Shown one piece after another: positions 36,213 to 45,800 of a stretch of DNA of 64,000 nt. The notes beneath the pieces were generated by a model. The model searched no databases and was not told the origin of the DNA. It saw nothing but the letters and a program-made list of their open reading frames with translations. The position numbers and the translations under genes are program-made. Each line of letters begins with the position of its first letter. Position 1 is the first letter of the stretch. Source of the stretch: Ochrobactrum teleogrylli (GTDB lineage: Bacteria > Pseudomonadota > Alphaproteobacteria > Rhizobiales > Rhizobiaceae); NCBI RefSeq assembly GCF_006376685.1, contig NZ_VEWL01000011.1:62001-126000 (forward strand), in the 5' to 3' direction.

Positions 36213-37316
36213 CTATTCGGCGGCGAGGGCCGCGTTGTCTTCCGCTTCTTCCAGCGCGCGCACCAGCGGAATGACGTGCTTGCCGAAATATTCGACTTCT
36301 TCCTGGAAATGCAGGAAACCGAGCAGGATAAGATCGGCACCGGCGCGTTTCAACTTGACCACGCGTTCAGCCACCTGCTGCGGCGTGCCGATCAGATTGG
36401 AGCGGAAACCGTCATTATACTGGACAAGATCATCAAAGCTGGACTTTGCCCAATTGCCTTCGCCTTCGGGCGAGGACTTGCCAGCATTCTTCACCTCGTG
36501 ACCGAAAGCATTGACCGCTTCGGGATTGGCCTTTTCAATGATCTCGGCGAGAACGGCCTTTGCCTCTTCTTCCGTGTCACGAACGATGGCAAAGGCATTG
36601 ACGCCGACGCGAACCGAATGGTTGTTTTCCGCCGCCTTGGTTTGAATGTCATCGACCTGCTTGGCGATTTCCTCCGGCGTATTGCCATTGGTAAAATACC
36701 AGTCGGAAACCCGTGATGCCATATCGCGCGCAGCACGCGACGAGCCGCCCTGAAAGATCTCAGGTTGTGGATCAATGGGCTTTGGCTTCAGCGAATAGTT
36801 GTTGAAGCGATAGAAATCACCATGGAATGAATAGCTGTCTTCGGTCCAGATGCCGCGCAGCGCTCGAATGAATTCCTCCGAGCGGCGGTAACGCTCATCG
36901 TGGTCATACCATGGCTCGCCAATGGCGTGGAACTCGCCACGGAACCAACCGCTGACGACATTCACCGCAACGCGACCATTGGTGAGGTGGTTGATCGTCG
37001 CGATCTGCTTGGCAGCAAGCGCCGGATTCCATGGTCCGGGCAGAATGGCTGCAATCACCTTCAGCGTTTTGGTGGATTCAAGAAGTGCGTGGCTGAATGA
37101 TACGGATTCATGCTGGAATTCCGCACCATAGCCCGCCGTGAAGCGAATCTGGCTCAACGCATATTCGAAGCCATTTGCCTCGGCGATCTGCGCCAGCTTG
37201 CGGTTATAATCAATCGTCCAGCTGGTGCGCTGTTCAATATTCGAAATGACAAGGCCGCCAGAGACATTCGGCACCCAATAGGCAAATTTCACGGGATTTC
37301 TGCTGCGTTCTGTCAT
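36213..37316 (-). CDS. sfnG: Dimethylsulfone monooxygenase, FMNH2-dependent
   Basis: Two-component flavin monooxygenase of the luciferase-like/SsuD fold that cleaves dimethylsulfone to methanesulfinate, feeding sulfur assimilation. 367 residues. FAYWVPNVSGGLVISNIEQR, SQIRFTAGYGAEFQHESVSF and INHLTNGRVAVNVVSGWFRG are near-diagnostic for SfnG, as is IFQGGSSRAARDMASRVSDW. The reduced FMN would come from the reductase encoded 22 bp upstream. It leads a six-gene tail of Liv-type transporter plus sfnB. Confidence 0.94.
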   Translation of the reverse strand: MTERSRNPVKFAYWVPNVSGGLVISNIEQRTSWTIDYNRKLAQIAEANGFEYALSQIRFTAGYGAEFQHESVSFSHALLESTKTLKVIAAILPGPWNPALAAKQIATINHLTNGRVAVNVVSGWFRGEFHAIGEPWYDHDERYRRSEEFIRALRGIWTEDSYSFHGDFYRFNNYSLKPKPIDPQPEIFQGGSSRAARDMASRVSDWYFTNGNTPEEIAKQVDDIQTKAAENNHSVRVGVNAFAIVRDTEEEAKAVLAEIIEKANPEAVNAFGHEVKNAGKSSPEGEGNWAKSSFDDLVQYNDGFRSNLIGTPQQVAERVVKLKRAGADLILLGFLHFQEEVEYFGKHVIPLVRALEEAEDNAALAAE

Positions 37317-37338
37317 GGTTTAACTCCTTAGGTGATCA

Positions 37339-37938
37339 TCAATTCGCACTGGCTTCGCCCAGCACGACGCGAAGCGTCCGGTCGCCCGTTTCCGACGACG
37401 CAACGGTGCGGGGTATGGCAGGTGAAAGATCGAATAGTTCCGAAACAGCCCGCTCAATGCGCGCCTCAACGGCTGGATTGGAAAGAATATATTCAGTGAA
37501 ATCCGCTTCGACGGCATAGACCGTTGTTGGAATGGTGACGGCACCGAAAAACCCAAACAACGGGCGAAACTGATGTTCCAACATCAGCCCGTGCAGCGGT
37601 GAGCCGCCCGTCGCGGCAAGAACAACGCGCCGTCCCTGCAAGGCACGAAAATCAACAAGATCAAAGAGATGCTTCAGCGCACCGGTATAGGATGCGCGAT
37701 AGACGGGCGAGCCGACCACAAGCACATCCGCAGCTTCGACAGCGTCGATGATAGCACGGCCAGCAGCATCCAGCTGATCGGCGCGCAATGCACGGAACAG
37801 AACCGGCGCGGCGTCGACCAGATCAATTCTGTCTATCTCGACACTCGCGCCGCGGGCGATGCCCGCGAGAATATCGTCAACCAGTCGTGCCGTCCGCGAC
37901 GGTCGCTTGACGCTGCCATAGATGCCTAAAACCTTCAT
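37339..37938 (-). CDS. NADPH-dependent FMN reductase, MsuE/SfnF-like
   Basis: 199-residue flavodoxin-fold reductase. GIYGSVKRPSRTARL (5-19) is the FMN phosphate loop and VVGSPVYRASYTGALKHLFD the isoalloxazine-binding segment typical of the SsuE/MsuE group. It supplies FMNH2 to SfnG. First gene of the operon: AAGGAG lies 8 bases before its ATG. A CysB/SfnR-type control under sulfate limitation would be expected from relatives, but no sigma-54 -24/-12 pair was found in the upstream 347 bp. Confidence 0.91.
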   Translation of the reverse strand: MKVLGIYGSVKRPSRTARLVDDILAGIARGASVEIDRIDLVDAAPVLFRALRADQLDAAGRAIIDAVEAADVLVVGSPVYRASYTGALKHLFDLVDFRALQGRRVVLAATGGSPLHGLMLEHQFRPLFGFFGAVTIPTTVYAVEADFTEYILSNPAVEARIERAVSELFDLSPAIPRTVASSETGDRTLRVVLGEASAN

Positions 37939-38285
37939 ACAATCACTCCTTGGAGATCCTATTGTCTATGGATTTAGTAAAGTATCAAAGGCAGCTATTC
38001 CAAAGTCACGGGCGTCCGTGGAACGGAATCCCTCTATATGTGAGAAGATGAACAACGGAAATGGCCCGCGGCCAACCTCATCTATACTGATGCGTTCATG
38101 ATGTTTCGGGCTCTGCGGCTCTAAATGCCACCGCAAATACGCGGTGGCGCACGAACGTCTTCCGCAACAGACCTCGCAACCGGATTAGCTTTCATACGCG
38201 TCTTATAACGGCCGAGACCACGGCAAGTAAAAAATCATGGCCAGCGTATGATAGGTGACCACGGAACCGCCTAGGCTCCGGCGGT
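37939..38285. other. Intergenic region between the sulfone operon and the hydrolase genes
   Basis: 347 bp without a supported gene. The right part (37939 to about 38050) must hold the promoter of the sulfone operon; no confident boxes. A 6-8-6 perfect hairpin, ACCGCC/GGCGGT (38266-38285), abuts the stop codon of the gene at 38286 and may end its transcript, though no T-run follows. Confidence 0.4.
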
Positions 38286-39281
38286 CTATCGTGGCGAGCC
38301 AATCGCCTTTATTAGATCGGCATTGAATCGCTCCGGATCCTGCATCTGCGGGCTGTGACCATAATCAGGATAGGTGATCAGTTGCGAATTGGGAATGCGC
38401 GCCTGAGCCTCCTCTGCCAATACCGGATAATTGCCAAGCGTTGCCGCAAGTTCGGGATCCGCACGGTTCTTGCCCATCGCCGTATTGTCTTTCAGGCCGA
38501 TCATCAGCACTGTCGGCACACGCAGCTTGTCGAATTCATGGACAACAGGCTGGTTGAACACCATGTCAGCAGTTAAAGCCTGATGCCAGGCTACGATATT
38601 TCCGCCCGGCCCTTCATACATGGACGCCAGCATATCGACCGGACTGTCGAACTCCGGCTTCCACGTGCCAGCATAATAAGTCGATTGCTGATAGGCCTTG
38701 ATGCTTGCCCGCGTCACCTTCAGTTCAGTGGCGTATAGTTGATCGATGGTCGCATTCGGAACGCCCTTGGCACGCCAATCTTCCATCCCCAACGGATTAA
38801 CCACCACCAGCTTCTGGAGTTCATCCGGATATTGCAGCGCGTAGCGTATGGCCAGCATACCGCCCATCGAATGCCCGACCAGAACTGGCTTTTCGATGTT
38901 AAGTGCAGTCAGAAGTTGGCGCGTGTTGTCAGCAAGCGCGTGCAGACCATACTGATAGCGCGCTGGCTTCGTTGATTTGCAGAACCCGATCTGATCGGGA
39001 GCAATCACTCTGTACCCCTCACCGGTCAGGGCTTTGATGGTTGTTTCCCATGTGCCGCCGCAGAAGTTCTTGCCATGCAGAAGAACGGCCGTCTGGCCGT
39101 TGGCATTTTCCGGGCGGGCGTCGATATAGGCCATCGTCATGGCCTCGTTCTGACTGAGAATGGTTTGGTGCTGGACCGGCCAACCATAATCGAAATCACC
39201 AAGCAAAGGGTCCGCCATGGCAGGTGTTGCAATTCCCAATGCGATTGCCATCATCATCGGGATTGTGAGTGATACAGTCAT
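38286..39281 (-). CDS. Exported alpha/beta hydrolase (serine nucleophile)
   Basis: 331 residues from the ATG at 39281, which has TTGGAGA seven bases upstream. The signal peptide (MTVSLTIPMMMAIALGIATP) likely ends at AMA. The oxyanion loop is LLHGKNFCGGTW, the nucleophile elbow GHSMGGMLAIRYA carries the serine, and the histidine lies in DYGHSPQMQDP. A periplasmic esterase or lactonase is likely; the substrate is unknown. The next leftward gene upstream encodes a second exported hydrolase of a different subclass. Confidence 0.9.
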   Translation of the reverse strand: MTVSLTIPMMMAIALGIATPAMADPLLGDFDYGWPVQHQTILSQNEAMTMAYIDARPENANGQTAVLLHGKNFCGGTWETTIKALTGEGYRVIAPDQIGFCKSTKPARYQYGLHALADNTRQLLTALNIEKPVLVGHSMGGMLAIRYALQYPDELQKLVVVNPLGMEDWRAKGVPNATIDQLYATELKVTRASIKAYQQSTYYAGTWKPEFDSPVDMLASMYEGPGGNIVAWHQALTADMVFNQPVVHEFDKLRVPTVLMIGLKDNTAMGKNRADPELAATLGNYPVLAEEAQARIPNSQLITYPDYGHSPQMQDPERFNADLIKAIGSPR

Positions 39282-39408
39282 TTGGGTCTCCAATTGCTCG
39301 TTTCAACAGCCAAAGTCACGATATTCGCCATTTGCAATACCAACATGGTTTCGTGACCGCTGCATGGGCTGCCGCAATCACGAAACCGTTGGTGAGGATT
39401 ACCTTGGC

Positions 39409-40455
39409 TTACTGGTCGATAAAGTCGGCAAGCAGCGCGTTGACTTCAGTTGCCGATTCTTCAAGCAGCCAATGGCCGGTGTCTGGGAGAATGGTCGAAC
39501 CAAGCTTGCTGGGGTCCTTTACGAAGCGGGCTGCCAGTTGCTTCGGCAGAACGTCGTTTACGCCCTTGGCACCGCTGATCGAATAGACCGGGATGGTCAG
39601 TTGTTTGCCGGCGGCAAGCAGCGCTTCGTTCTGGCGGGCGCTGTCCGAATGTGACTGATAATAGCCAAAGGCGGCGCGCAGATTGGCGCGGGTCGAATAG
39701 GGTTCGATCAGCTCATCCAGTAGTTCCGGTGTGAAGACGTCCCTCTTGCCCGCATATTCCTTGATGAAGTAGCTCATGAACAGCACCGGATCTGTGGAGA
39801 CCATTTTCTCGGCAATATCGCCGAAGGAGAAATAGCCGAAATGCCAGCCGAGGCCCGGACCATTTGGCGTCAATCCTGGATAGCTCCACATCGCCTTGTC
39901 AGGGATCGGCGAATCCATGAACACGACCTTCTTGATGATATCCTGATTGTTAGCGACCATCGGATAGGATGCCGAGTTACACAGGTCGTGGCAGACATAG
40001 GTGAAAGGTTGATTGTCGGTCAGGCTTTTGATCGCGCCCAGAAGATAGGCGCTCATCTGCTCTGCGTCATATCGCTTGGCCGATGGCTCCGACTGTCCTA
40101 AACCCGGCAGGTCGATTGCGATGACCTGATGGTTGGCAGAGAATTTCTCCAGAGCCGGTTGCCACATTTTCCAGGTAGAGCCGAAGCCGTGCACGAAGAT
40201 GATCGGATCGCCCTTGCCTTCGCCGCCGCGCACATAGTGGAGGCGGATACCGTCGGTTTCCACCATGCCGCTTTCGAACCCCTCAGGAACGGCATATTGA
40301 CCGCGCTTTTCGGCTTTGACTTTGGCCAGGTTCGCCTTGGAAACTTCCGGCGGCGTGTTGATGGAAGGCAAAACGTTTTCTTGCGCCAGGACTGGCGATG
40401 AAAATAGCATCGTGGCGCTCAGCAAAGCACCAGCAGACAGGATTTTGGAAAACAC
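39409..40455 (-). CDS. Exported alpha/beta hydrolase with aspartate nucleophile (epoxide hydrolase/dehalogenase-like)
   Basis: 348 residues from a GTG start at 40455 with AAGGA seven bases upstream; this start gives a clean signal peptide ending at VLA (22-24). The oxyanion motif is FVHGFGSTW (87-95). The nucleophile elbow reads VCHDLCNS, so Asp157 stands where epoxide hydrolases and haloalkane dehalogenases have the Asp of GHDWG; the flanking cysteines are unusual. The histidine is in DTGHWLLEES. An export signal on this subclass is less common. Confidence 0.88.
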   Translation of the reverse strand: MFSKILSAGALLSATMLFSSPVLAQENVLPSINTPPEVSKANLAKVKAEKRGQYAVPEGFESGMVETDGIRLHYVRGGEGKGDPIIFVHGFGSTWKMWQPALEKFSANHQVIAIDLPGLGQSEPSAKRYDAEQMSAYLLGAIKSLTDNQPFTYVCHDLCNSASYPMVANNQDIIKKVVFMDSPIPDKAMWSYPGLTPNGPGLGWHFGYFSFGDIAEKMVSTDPVLFMSYFIKEYAGKRDVFTPELLDELIEPYSTRANLRAAFGYYQSHSDSARQNEALLAAGKQLTIPVYSISGAKGVNDVLPKQLAARFVKDPSKLGSTILPDTGHWLLEESATEVNALLADFIDQ

Positions 40456-40570
40456 GGTTTCGTCCTTTCTTGAAAAAGCCCGACACGAATGATCTCGGGC
40501 AGAATGACCCGGTGCGCCTACAGTTGCTTCATGAGTGCGACGCCGAAGCCAAAGGGAGGGAACCTGACGA

Positions 40571-41710
40571 TCAGGCGACCAGCGAACGTCCAGCATAGGG
40601 CGGATAATCGACATAGCCCGCGCGTCCGCCACCGTAATATGTTGCGCGATCAGGCTCTGCCAGAGGCCAGTTGTTGCGCAGCCGCTCGGCCAGATCAGGA
40701 TTGGCGATGAATGGCTGGCCGAACGCCGCAAGGTCAATCAATCCGGCATCAAGCAGACGCTGAGCACGCGCCTGATCCAGACCGCCAGCCAGGATGAGTG
40801 CCGTATTCGGCAACAACGGACGCCATTGTTCCATCAAGCCGTGAATGGCATCACTGACAGGGCGTTCGCCATAAGGCAGCTTGACCTGCCCAGATTGATC
40901 CATGACATGAACATAGGCCACGCCGCGCTTGCCCAGTTCCGCTGCCAGTGCGACATAAGTCTCTTCGAGGTCCGGGAACAGTGGATTGTCGTGAATGGTG
41001 CCATATGGCGACAGGCGAATGGCGACGCGGCTGGCACCAATGGCTTCCGATACCGCATCGACGGTTTCGAGCACAAAGCGCAGGCGCCCTTCGATGGTTT
41101 TGGCGGAATAGATATCGTCGCGGTCATTGACCAGTGGGTTGATGAACTGTTCCAGCAGATAGCCATTGGCACCATGCAGTTCGACGCCGTCGAAGCCCGC
41201 ATCGACGGCATTGCGTGCTGCCTGCACAAAGTCACCGATAACCCGCTTCACTTCTTCAGTCGTAAGGGCACGCGGCTCCGAGACCGGCACGAAATCGGGC
41301 TCACCATTCGCATTACGAACAAAAGACATAGCGCCTGACGCCACTCGGCCTGTTGAACTAACGGGTGCCTTGCCGTCTTCCTGAATGGACCGGTTGGAAA
41401 TGCGGCCAACATGCCAGAGCTGGGCAAAAATACGACCGCCTGCGCTGTGAACAGACTGGGTAACCAGACGCCAGCCCTTGATTTGTTCTTCGCTGAAAAT
41501 TCCAGGATTGAAAAGATATCCCTGCCCTTCACGCGAAATCGGCGTACCTTCGGTGACGATCAGCCCCGCTGTCGCGCGCTGGCTGTAATAGAGCGCAACC
41601 AGCTCGTCAGCCGCGCCACTAAAACTCCGCGAACGAGTCATTGGCGCCATGACAATGCGGTTGGGTAGTGCAAGACCCGAAAGGTTAAACGGCTTGAAAA
41701 GGCTGCTCAT
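40571..41710 (-). CDS. Old Yellow Enzyme family alkene reductase (NemA-like)
   Basis: FMN-dependent NAD(P)H ene-reductase, 379 residues from the ATG at 41710 (AGGAG eight bases upstream; an in-frame ATG at 41734 has no such site). MAPMTRSRS, QLWHVGRISN and FDGVELHGANGYLLEQF (with the substrate-binding His/Asn pair) are family signatures. Such enzymes reduce activated C=C bonds, maleimides and nitrate esters. It is divergent from a LysR gene with a classic T-N11-A box between them. Confidence 0.94.
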   Translation of the reverse strand: MSSLFKPFNLSGLALPNRIVMAPMTRSRSFSGAADELVALYYSQRATAGLIVTEGTPISREGQGYLFNPGIFSEEQIKGWRLVTQSVHSAGGRIFAQLWHVGRISNRSIQEDGKAPVSSTGRVASGAMSFVRNANGEPDFVPVSEPRALTTEEVKRVIGDFVQAARNAVDAGFDGVELHGANGYLLEQFINPLVNDRDDIYSAKTIEGRLRFVLETVDAVSEAIGASRVAIRLSPYGTIHDNPLFPDLEETYVALAAELGKRGVAYVHVMDQSGQVKLPYGERPVSDAIHGLMEQWRPLLPNTALILAGGLDQARAQRLLDAGLIDLAAFGQPFIANPDLAERLRNNWPLAEPDRATYYGGGRAGYVDYPPYAGRSLVA

Positions 41711-41758
41711 GTTCTGGTTCTCCTGAACTGGCATTCATCAATTTTCTGACAGCCTTTG

Positions 41759-41777
41759 TATCGGCGTTGACGAGATA
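41759..41777. promoter_or_regulatory. LysR-type T-N11-A box
   Basis: TATC (41759-41762) and GATA (41774-41777) form a perfect inverted repeat spaced by exactly 11 bases, in the gap between the divergent ene-reductase (starts 41710) and LysR (41824) genes. This is the textbook geometry for a LysR site. Confidence 0.55.
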
Positions 41778-41823
41778 GCTTAATAGCGCTTGAATTCGGA
41801 TCATTGTGGAAGGATTTTCCGGA

Positions 41824-42726
41824 ATGAAATTGAAATTGGATAATATCGGCGCACTCCAGACATTCGTACATGCTGCCGAAAAGAGAAGTTTTCGTGAGGC
41901 GGGCCAGATTGTAGGCCTGTCGGCTTCTGCTGTTGGTAAATCGGTGCAAAAGCTTGAAGAGCAACTCGGTGTGCGACTGTTTCATCGCTCGACGCGCTCA
42001 ATCGCACTTACCACCGAAGGAAAACTGTTTCTTGAACGGTGCCGCCGCGTTCTAGGCGAACTCGAAGTGGCGCAGGCAGAGTTATCCCAGTCATCTCAGG
42101 GCACCCGCGGACGCCTGAAAATCGGCTTGCCCATTTCATCCACGCTGCTGGTGTCAGCCGTCAGCGCTTTTATGAAGGCCTATCCGGAAGTTGATCTCGA
42201 GTTGGATATCAGCGACCGCTTTGCCGATGTCATTGACGAAGGGTTCGATGTGGTGATCCGCACCGGAAAACCGAAGGATAGTCGCCTGCTTTACCGGAAG
42301 GTCGGTGAGTTTTCGTGGTGTCTCGTCGCCTCACCGGATTATATCGCACGATGCGGCGCGCCTAAGTCCATTGCCGATCTCCAGAACCATCGCTGCCTCA
42401 GGCACCGTTATTCGGAAACCGGTAAGATTGCTCCCTGGGAACTGGCCGGTCAGGACGACGAGACCTTGAGGGCGCCGGAAACATTCACCGTAACCACCGT
42501 CGATTCCATTATACAATTGGTTTTGGATGGAAACGGCATCGCCATGCTGCCAAGCTTTTCCGCTAAAAGCAGAATACGGGATGGTTCATTGGTCGATGTT
42601 CTGCCGGGCGCGGCCAACAATACCGGGATATTTTATCTTCTTTGGCCTGCAAGCCGCTATCCACTGGCGCGAGTACGGGCTTTTGTGGATTTCGTTTCAA
42701 AATACCTTACAGAGCAACTCGCCTGA
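41824..42726 (+). CDS. LysR-family transcriptional regulator
   Basis: 300 residues from the ATG at 41824 (AAGGA about nine bases upstream; a GTG at 41806 is possible). The helix-turn-helix reads AAEKRSFREAGQIVGLSASA, then VQKLEEQLGVRLFHRSTR. Effector domain intact to the end. Divergent from the ene-reductase gene, its probable target; related LysR/OYE pairs respond to reactive electrophiles. Confidence 0.93.
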   Translation: MKLKLDNIGALQTFVHAAEKRSFREAGQIVGLSASAVGKSVQKLEEQLGVRLFHRSTRSIALTTEGKLFLERCRRVLGELEVAQAELSQSSQGTRGRLKIGLPISSTLLVSAVSAFMKAYPEVDLELDISDRFADVIDEGFDVVIRTGKPKDSRLLYRKVGEFSWCLVASPDYIARCGAPKSIADLQNHRCLRHRYSETGKIAPWELAGQDDETLRAPETFTVTTVDSIIQLVLDGNGIAMLPSFSAKSRIRDGSLVDVLPGAANNTGIFYLLWPASRYPLARVRAFVDFVSKYLTEQLA

Positions 42727-42840
42727 CAGCTAATTTCCGGTACCTTGGCTCATTAGGGACAAGAGCGAGCGCCTCATCGGCGCGAGCCGACGCGCGCTGC
42801 ACAAAGCCATTGAACGGGACGAATCCGACACTAAATTCCG

Positions 42841-42866
42841 GCGCGCTCATTCCTTCCTGAGCGCGC
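42841..42866. terminator. Bidirectional stem-loop between convergent genes
   Basis: GCGCGCTCA (42841-42849) pairs perfectly with TGAGCGCGC (42858-42866) around an 8-nt loop. It lies 22 bp beyond the RND gene stop on the minus strand and 114 bp beyond the LysR stop on the plus strand. T-runs are poor, so efficiency is uncertain. Confidence 0.5.
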
Positions 42867-42888
42867 TCAAATATCCGCCCACCATCGT

Positions 42889-45800
42889 TTACGCTTTGCT
42901 CGGTATCTCCTGCGAATATTTGGCCCTGCCCATCACAAGAGTGTAGACCACAGGCACCACGAAGAGGGTCAACAAGGTGCCGAAGGACATACCGCCAACA
43001 ATCACCCAGCCGATGGCCTGACGGCTTTGCGCACCGGCCCCGGTCGCGATGGCAAGCGGGATAGCGCCAAGCACCATTGCCCCTGTGGTCATGAGGATCG
43101 GGCGCAGGCGCATCACCGCCGCCTCCACCACAGCTTCGGCAGCGTCCCGCCCCTGGTCACGCATATGATTGGCGAACTCGACAATCAGAATACCGTGTTT
43201 GGTAATCAGTCCGACGAGTGTGACCAGACCAATTTGGCTATAGACATTCATGCTCGCGCCTGCGAGCCACAGCGCCAGCAAAGCGCCCGCAATCGACAGC
43301 GGAACCGTGAGCAGAATGATGAATGGGCTGACAAAGCTTTCAAACTGCGCTGCCAGAACCAGATAGATAAACAGGATAGCCAGGCCGAACACGAACAGAA
43401 TGCTTGAATTGGAGCTGGTGAATTCACGAGACTCCCCTTCCAGATCGTACTGCGCATAGGTTGGAAAGGTCTCATTCGCGGTATTTTGCAGATAAGTCAG
43501 CGCCTCGCCCAGTGAATAATCGGGAGCCAGACCCGCACTGATCGTTGCCGAGCGCAGCCGGTTGAAACGATAGAGATTAGCTGGTTCGACGCTTTCCTTG
43601 ACGGTCACGAGATTGGACAACGGAATAAGCTGGCCGGACGAGCCACGCACATTGACGATATTGATGGAATCCGGTGTAGCACGGTCGCTGGCGTCAAGCT
43701 GGACAAGAACATCCGATTGCTCGCCATCCCGGTCGATGCGTGTTACCTGACGGCTGCCGAACATCGTTTCCAGCGTACGCCCGACATCGGAAACCTGTAG
43801 ACCCGCCTCGCGGATTTTCTCGCGGTTCATGTTGATTTCCATACGAGGCTTGTTGAGATCGAGGTTCGATTCAACGTTCACCAGTCCTGGATTCTCCTTG
43901 ATCCTATCGACAAATGCGTTCGCAAGCGTATTGAGATCCTCGTAGCTTGAGGAAGACTGGATCACAAACTGGACCGGATTATTGGCGCCTGCCCCGCTGC
44001 CACGTGCGGTCGAAAGCGATGGCATATTAAAGGCAAAGCCACGAACGCCCGGGATCGCCGTCATTTGCGGACCGATGGACTGAATGATTTCCTGCTGACT
44101 GCGATCACGCTCGTCCCAGTCCTTCAGCAGCCCAAAGGCGCTGAAATTGGTCACCTGCGGAAAACCGTAAATGGCAAAATAGGTACTGATCTCGGGTATG
44201 TTGGAAAGGATCTCCTCGCTGACCTGACCATAACGCTGCGTAAACTGAAGCGTTGAACCTTCCGGAGCAGTGCCCGCCATGCGGATGACACCTCTATCCT
44301 CCACCGGAGCAAGTTCGCTTGGCAGATTGACATAAAGGAAACCCGCCAAGGCAGCCGTTGCCGCAGCGCTCGTGAGCACAATTAGCTTGTGTCGCATGGC
44401 AAGGCCGAGCGCGCGCCGATAATACTCGTTGAGACGGTCGAGAAACCCCTCCAAGGCGCGTGAAATCCGACCCTGATTTTCATTGTGACGCAACAGCTTG
44501 CCGCACATCATGGGTGTCAGCGTCAGAGCCACGAAACCGGAGACCAGCACTGCACCCGCGAGTGTCAGGGCAAACTCGATGAACAATTGCCCGGTCCGGC
44601 CCTCCGTGAACGCAATCGGCACATAGACAGCAGCCAGTGTAAGCGTCATCGCGATGACCGCGAAGGCGATTTCTCCCGTACCGGCAATGGCTGCCTGTAC
44701 CGGGGTTTCCCCTTCTTCGATACGCCTGTGCACGTTTTCCAGAACGACGATAGCGTCATCCACCACCAGACCAATAGCCAGTACCATGGCGAGCAAGGTC
44801 AGTGTGTTGATACTGAAGCCGAAGGCAAACATGATTGCCAGCGTCGTTATGAGCGAAACCGGTATTGTCACGATGGGAATAAGGCTCGCGCGCACTGAAC
44901 GCAGGAAGAAGAAGATCACCATGATGACGAGGACTATCGCCTCCCCAATCGTAGTGAACACTGCTGCAATGGAACGGTCGATAAAGATCGACGTATCATA
45001 GGTAATTTCGGCTTGCATCCCATCCGGCAGACTCTCCTGGATGCCGGGGAGAACAGCGCGCAGGCTATTCGCGACATCAAGCGGGTTCGCTGTCGCCTGC
45101 TTGACAACGCCGATGGATATCGCCGTTTGCCCCTGTTTGGTGGTGGCGCGCCGTTCGTCGGCGGCGCCCAATTCGGTCCTTCCGACATCACGCAGACGCA
45201 CCGGATAACCATTCACGACATTGATTATGATATCCGCGAATTCTTCAGGCGTCGTCAGCGCCGTATTGGCGAGAAGCGTGAACTCCCGGTCCTTGCTTTC
45301 AATACGCCCGGCGGGCACTTCGACATTTTGGTTTTCAAGAGCCGTTTCGACATCCTGAACCGTCAAGCCATAACCCGCCAGCTTGCGAGCATCGATCCAG
45401 ACGCGCATCGCATATTCGCGCGCGCCCAAAACACGGGCTTCCGAGACGCCGGGCAAATTTTGGATGCGATCAACAATCGAGCGGTTGAGAAGATCGGTGA
45501 TTTCAAGGCCGGAATGGCGGTCGCTTGTAAAAGCTACATAGACGATGGGCTGGGCATCCGCCTCCACCTTGGCCACGATAGGCTCGTCAATCTCATCCGG
45601 GAGATTGCGCCTTGCGCGGGACACGCGGTCGCGGACTTCTGCAGCCGCGACTTCGGGGTCTGTCCCCAGGGTAAAGCGCACCGTGATAGCGCTGGTTTCG
45701 GCGCGACTTGTCGATGACACCACGTCGATACCGGCAATGCCGGAAAGCTGCGTTTCCAGAACCTGCGTCACCTGACTTTCCACGATTTCGGCATTGGCGC

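Noticed and set aside
37939-38060. Sigma-54 promoter for the sulfone operon, as found for sfn genes in Pseudomonas
   Set aside because: No GG-N10-GC pair of the -24/-12 type could be found upstream of the FMN reductase, and no SfnR-like activator gene lies nearby.
42760-42953. A plus-strand frame that reads through the gap after the LysR gene into the RND gene, giving helix-like sequence
   Set aside because: It has no start or ribosome site, contains the stem-loop at 42841-42866 and overlaps the firmly coding end of the RND gene. Possibly a gene remnant, but not supportable.
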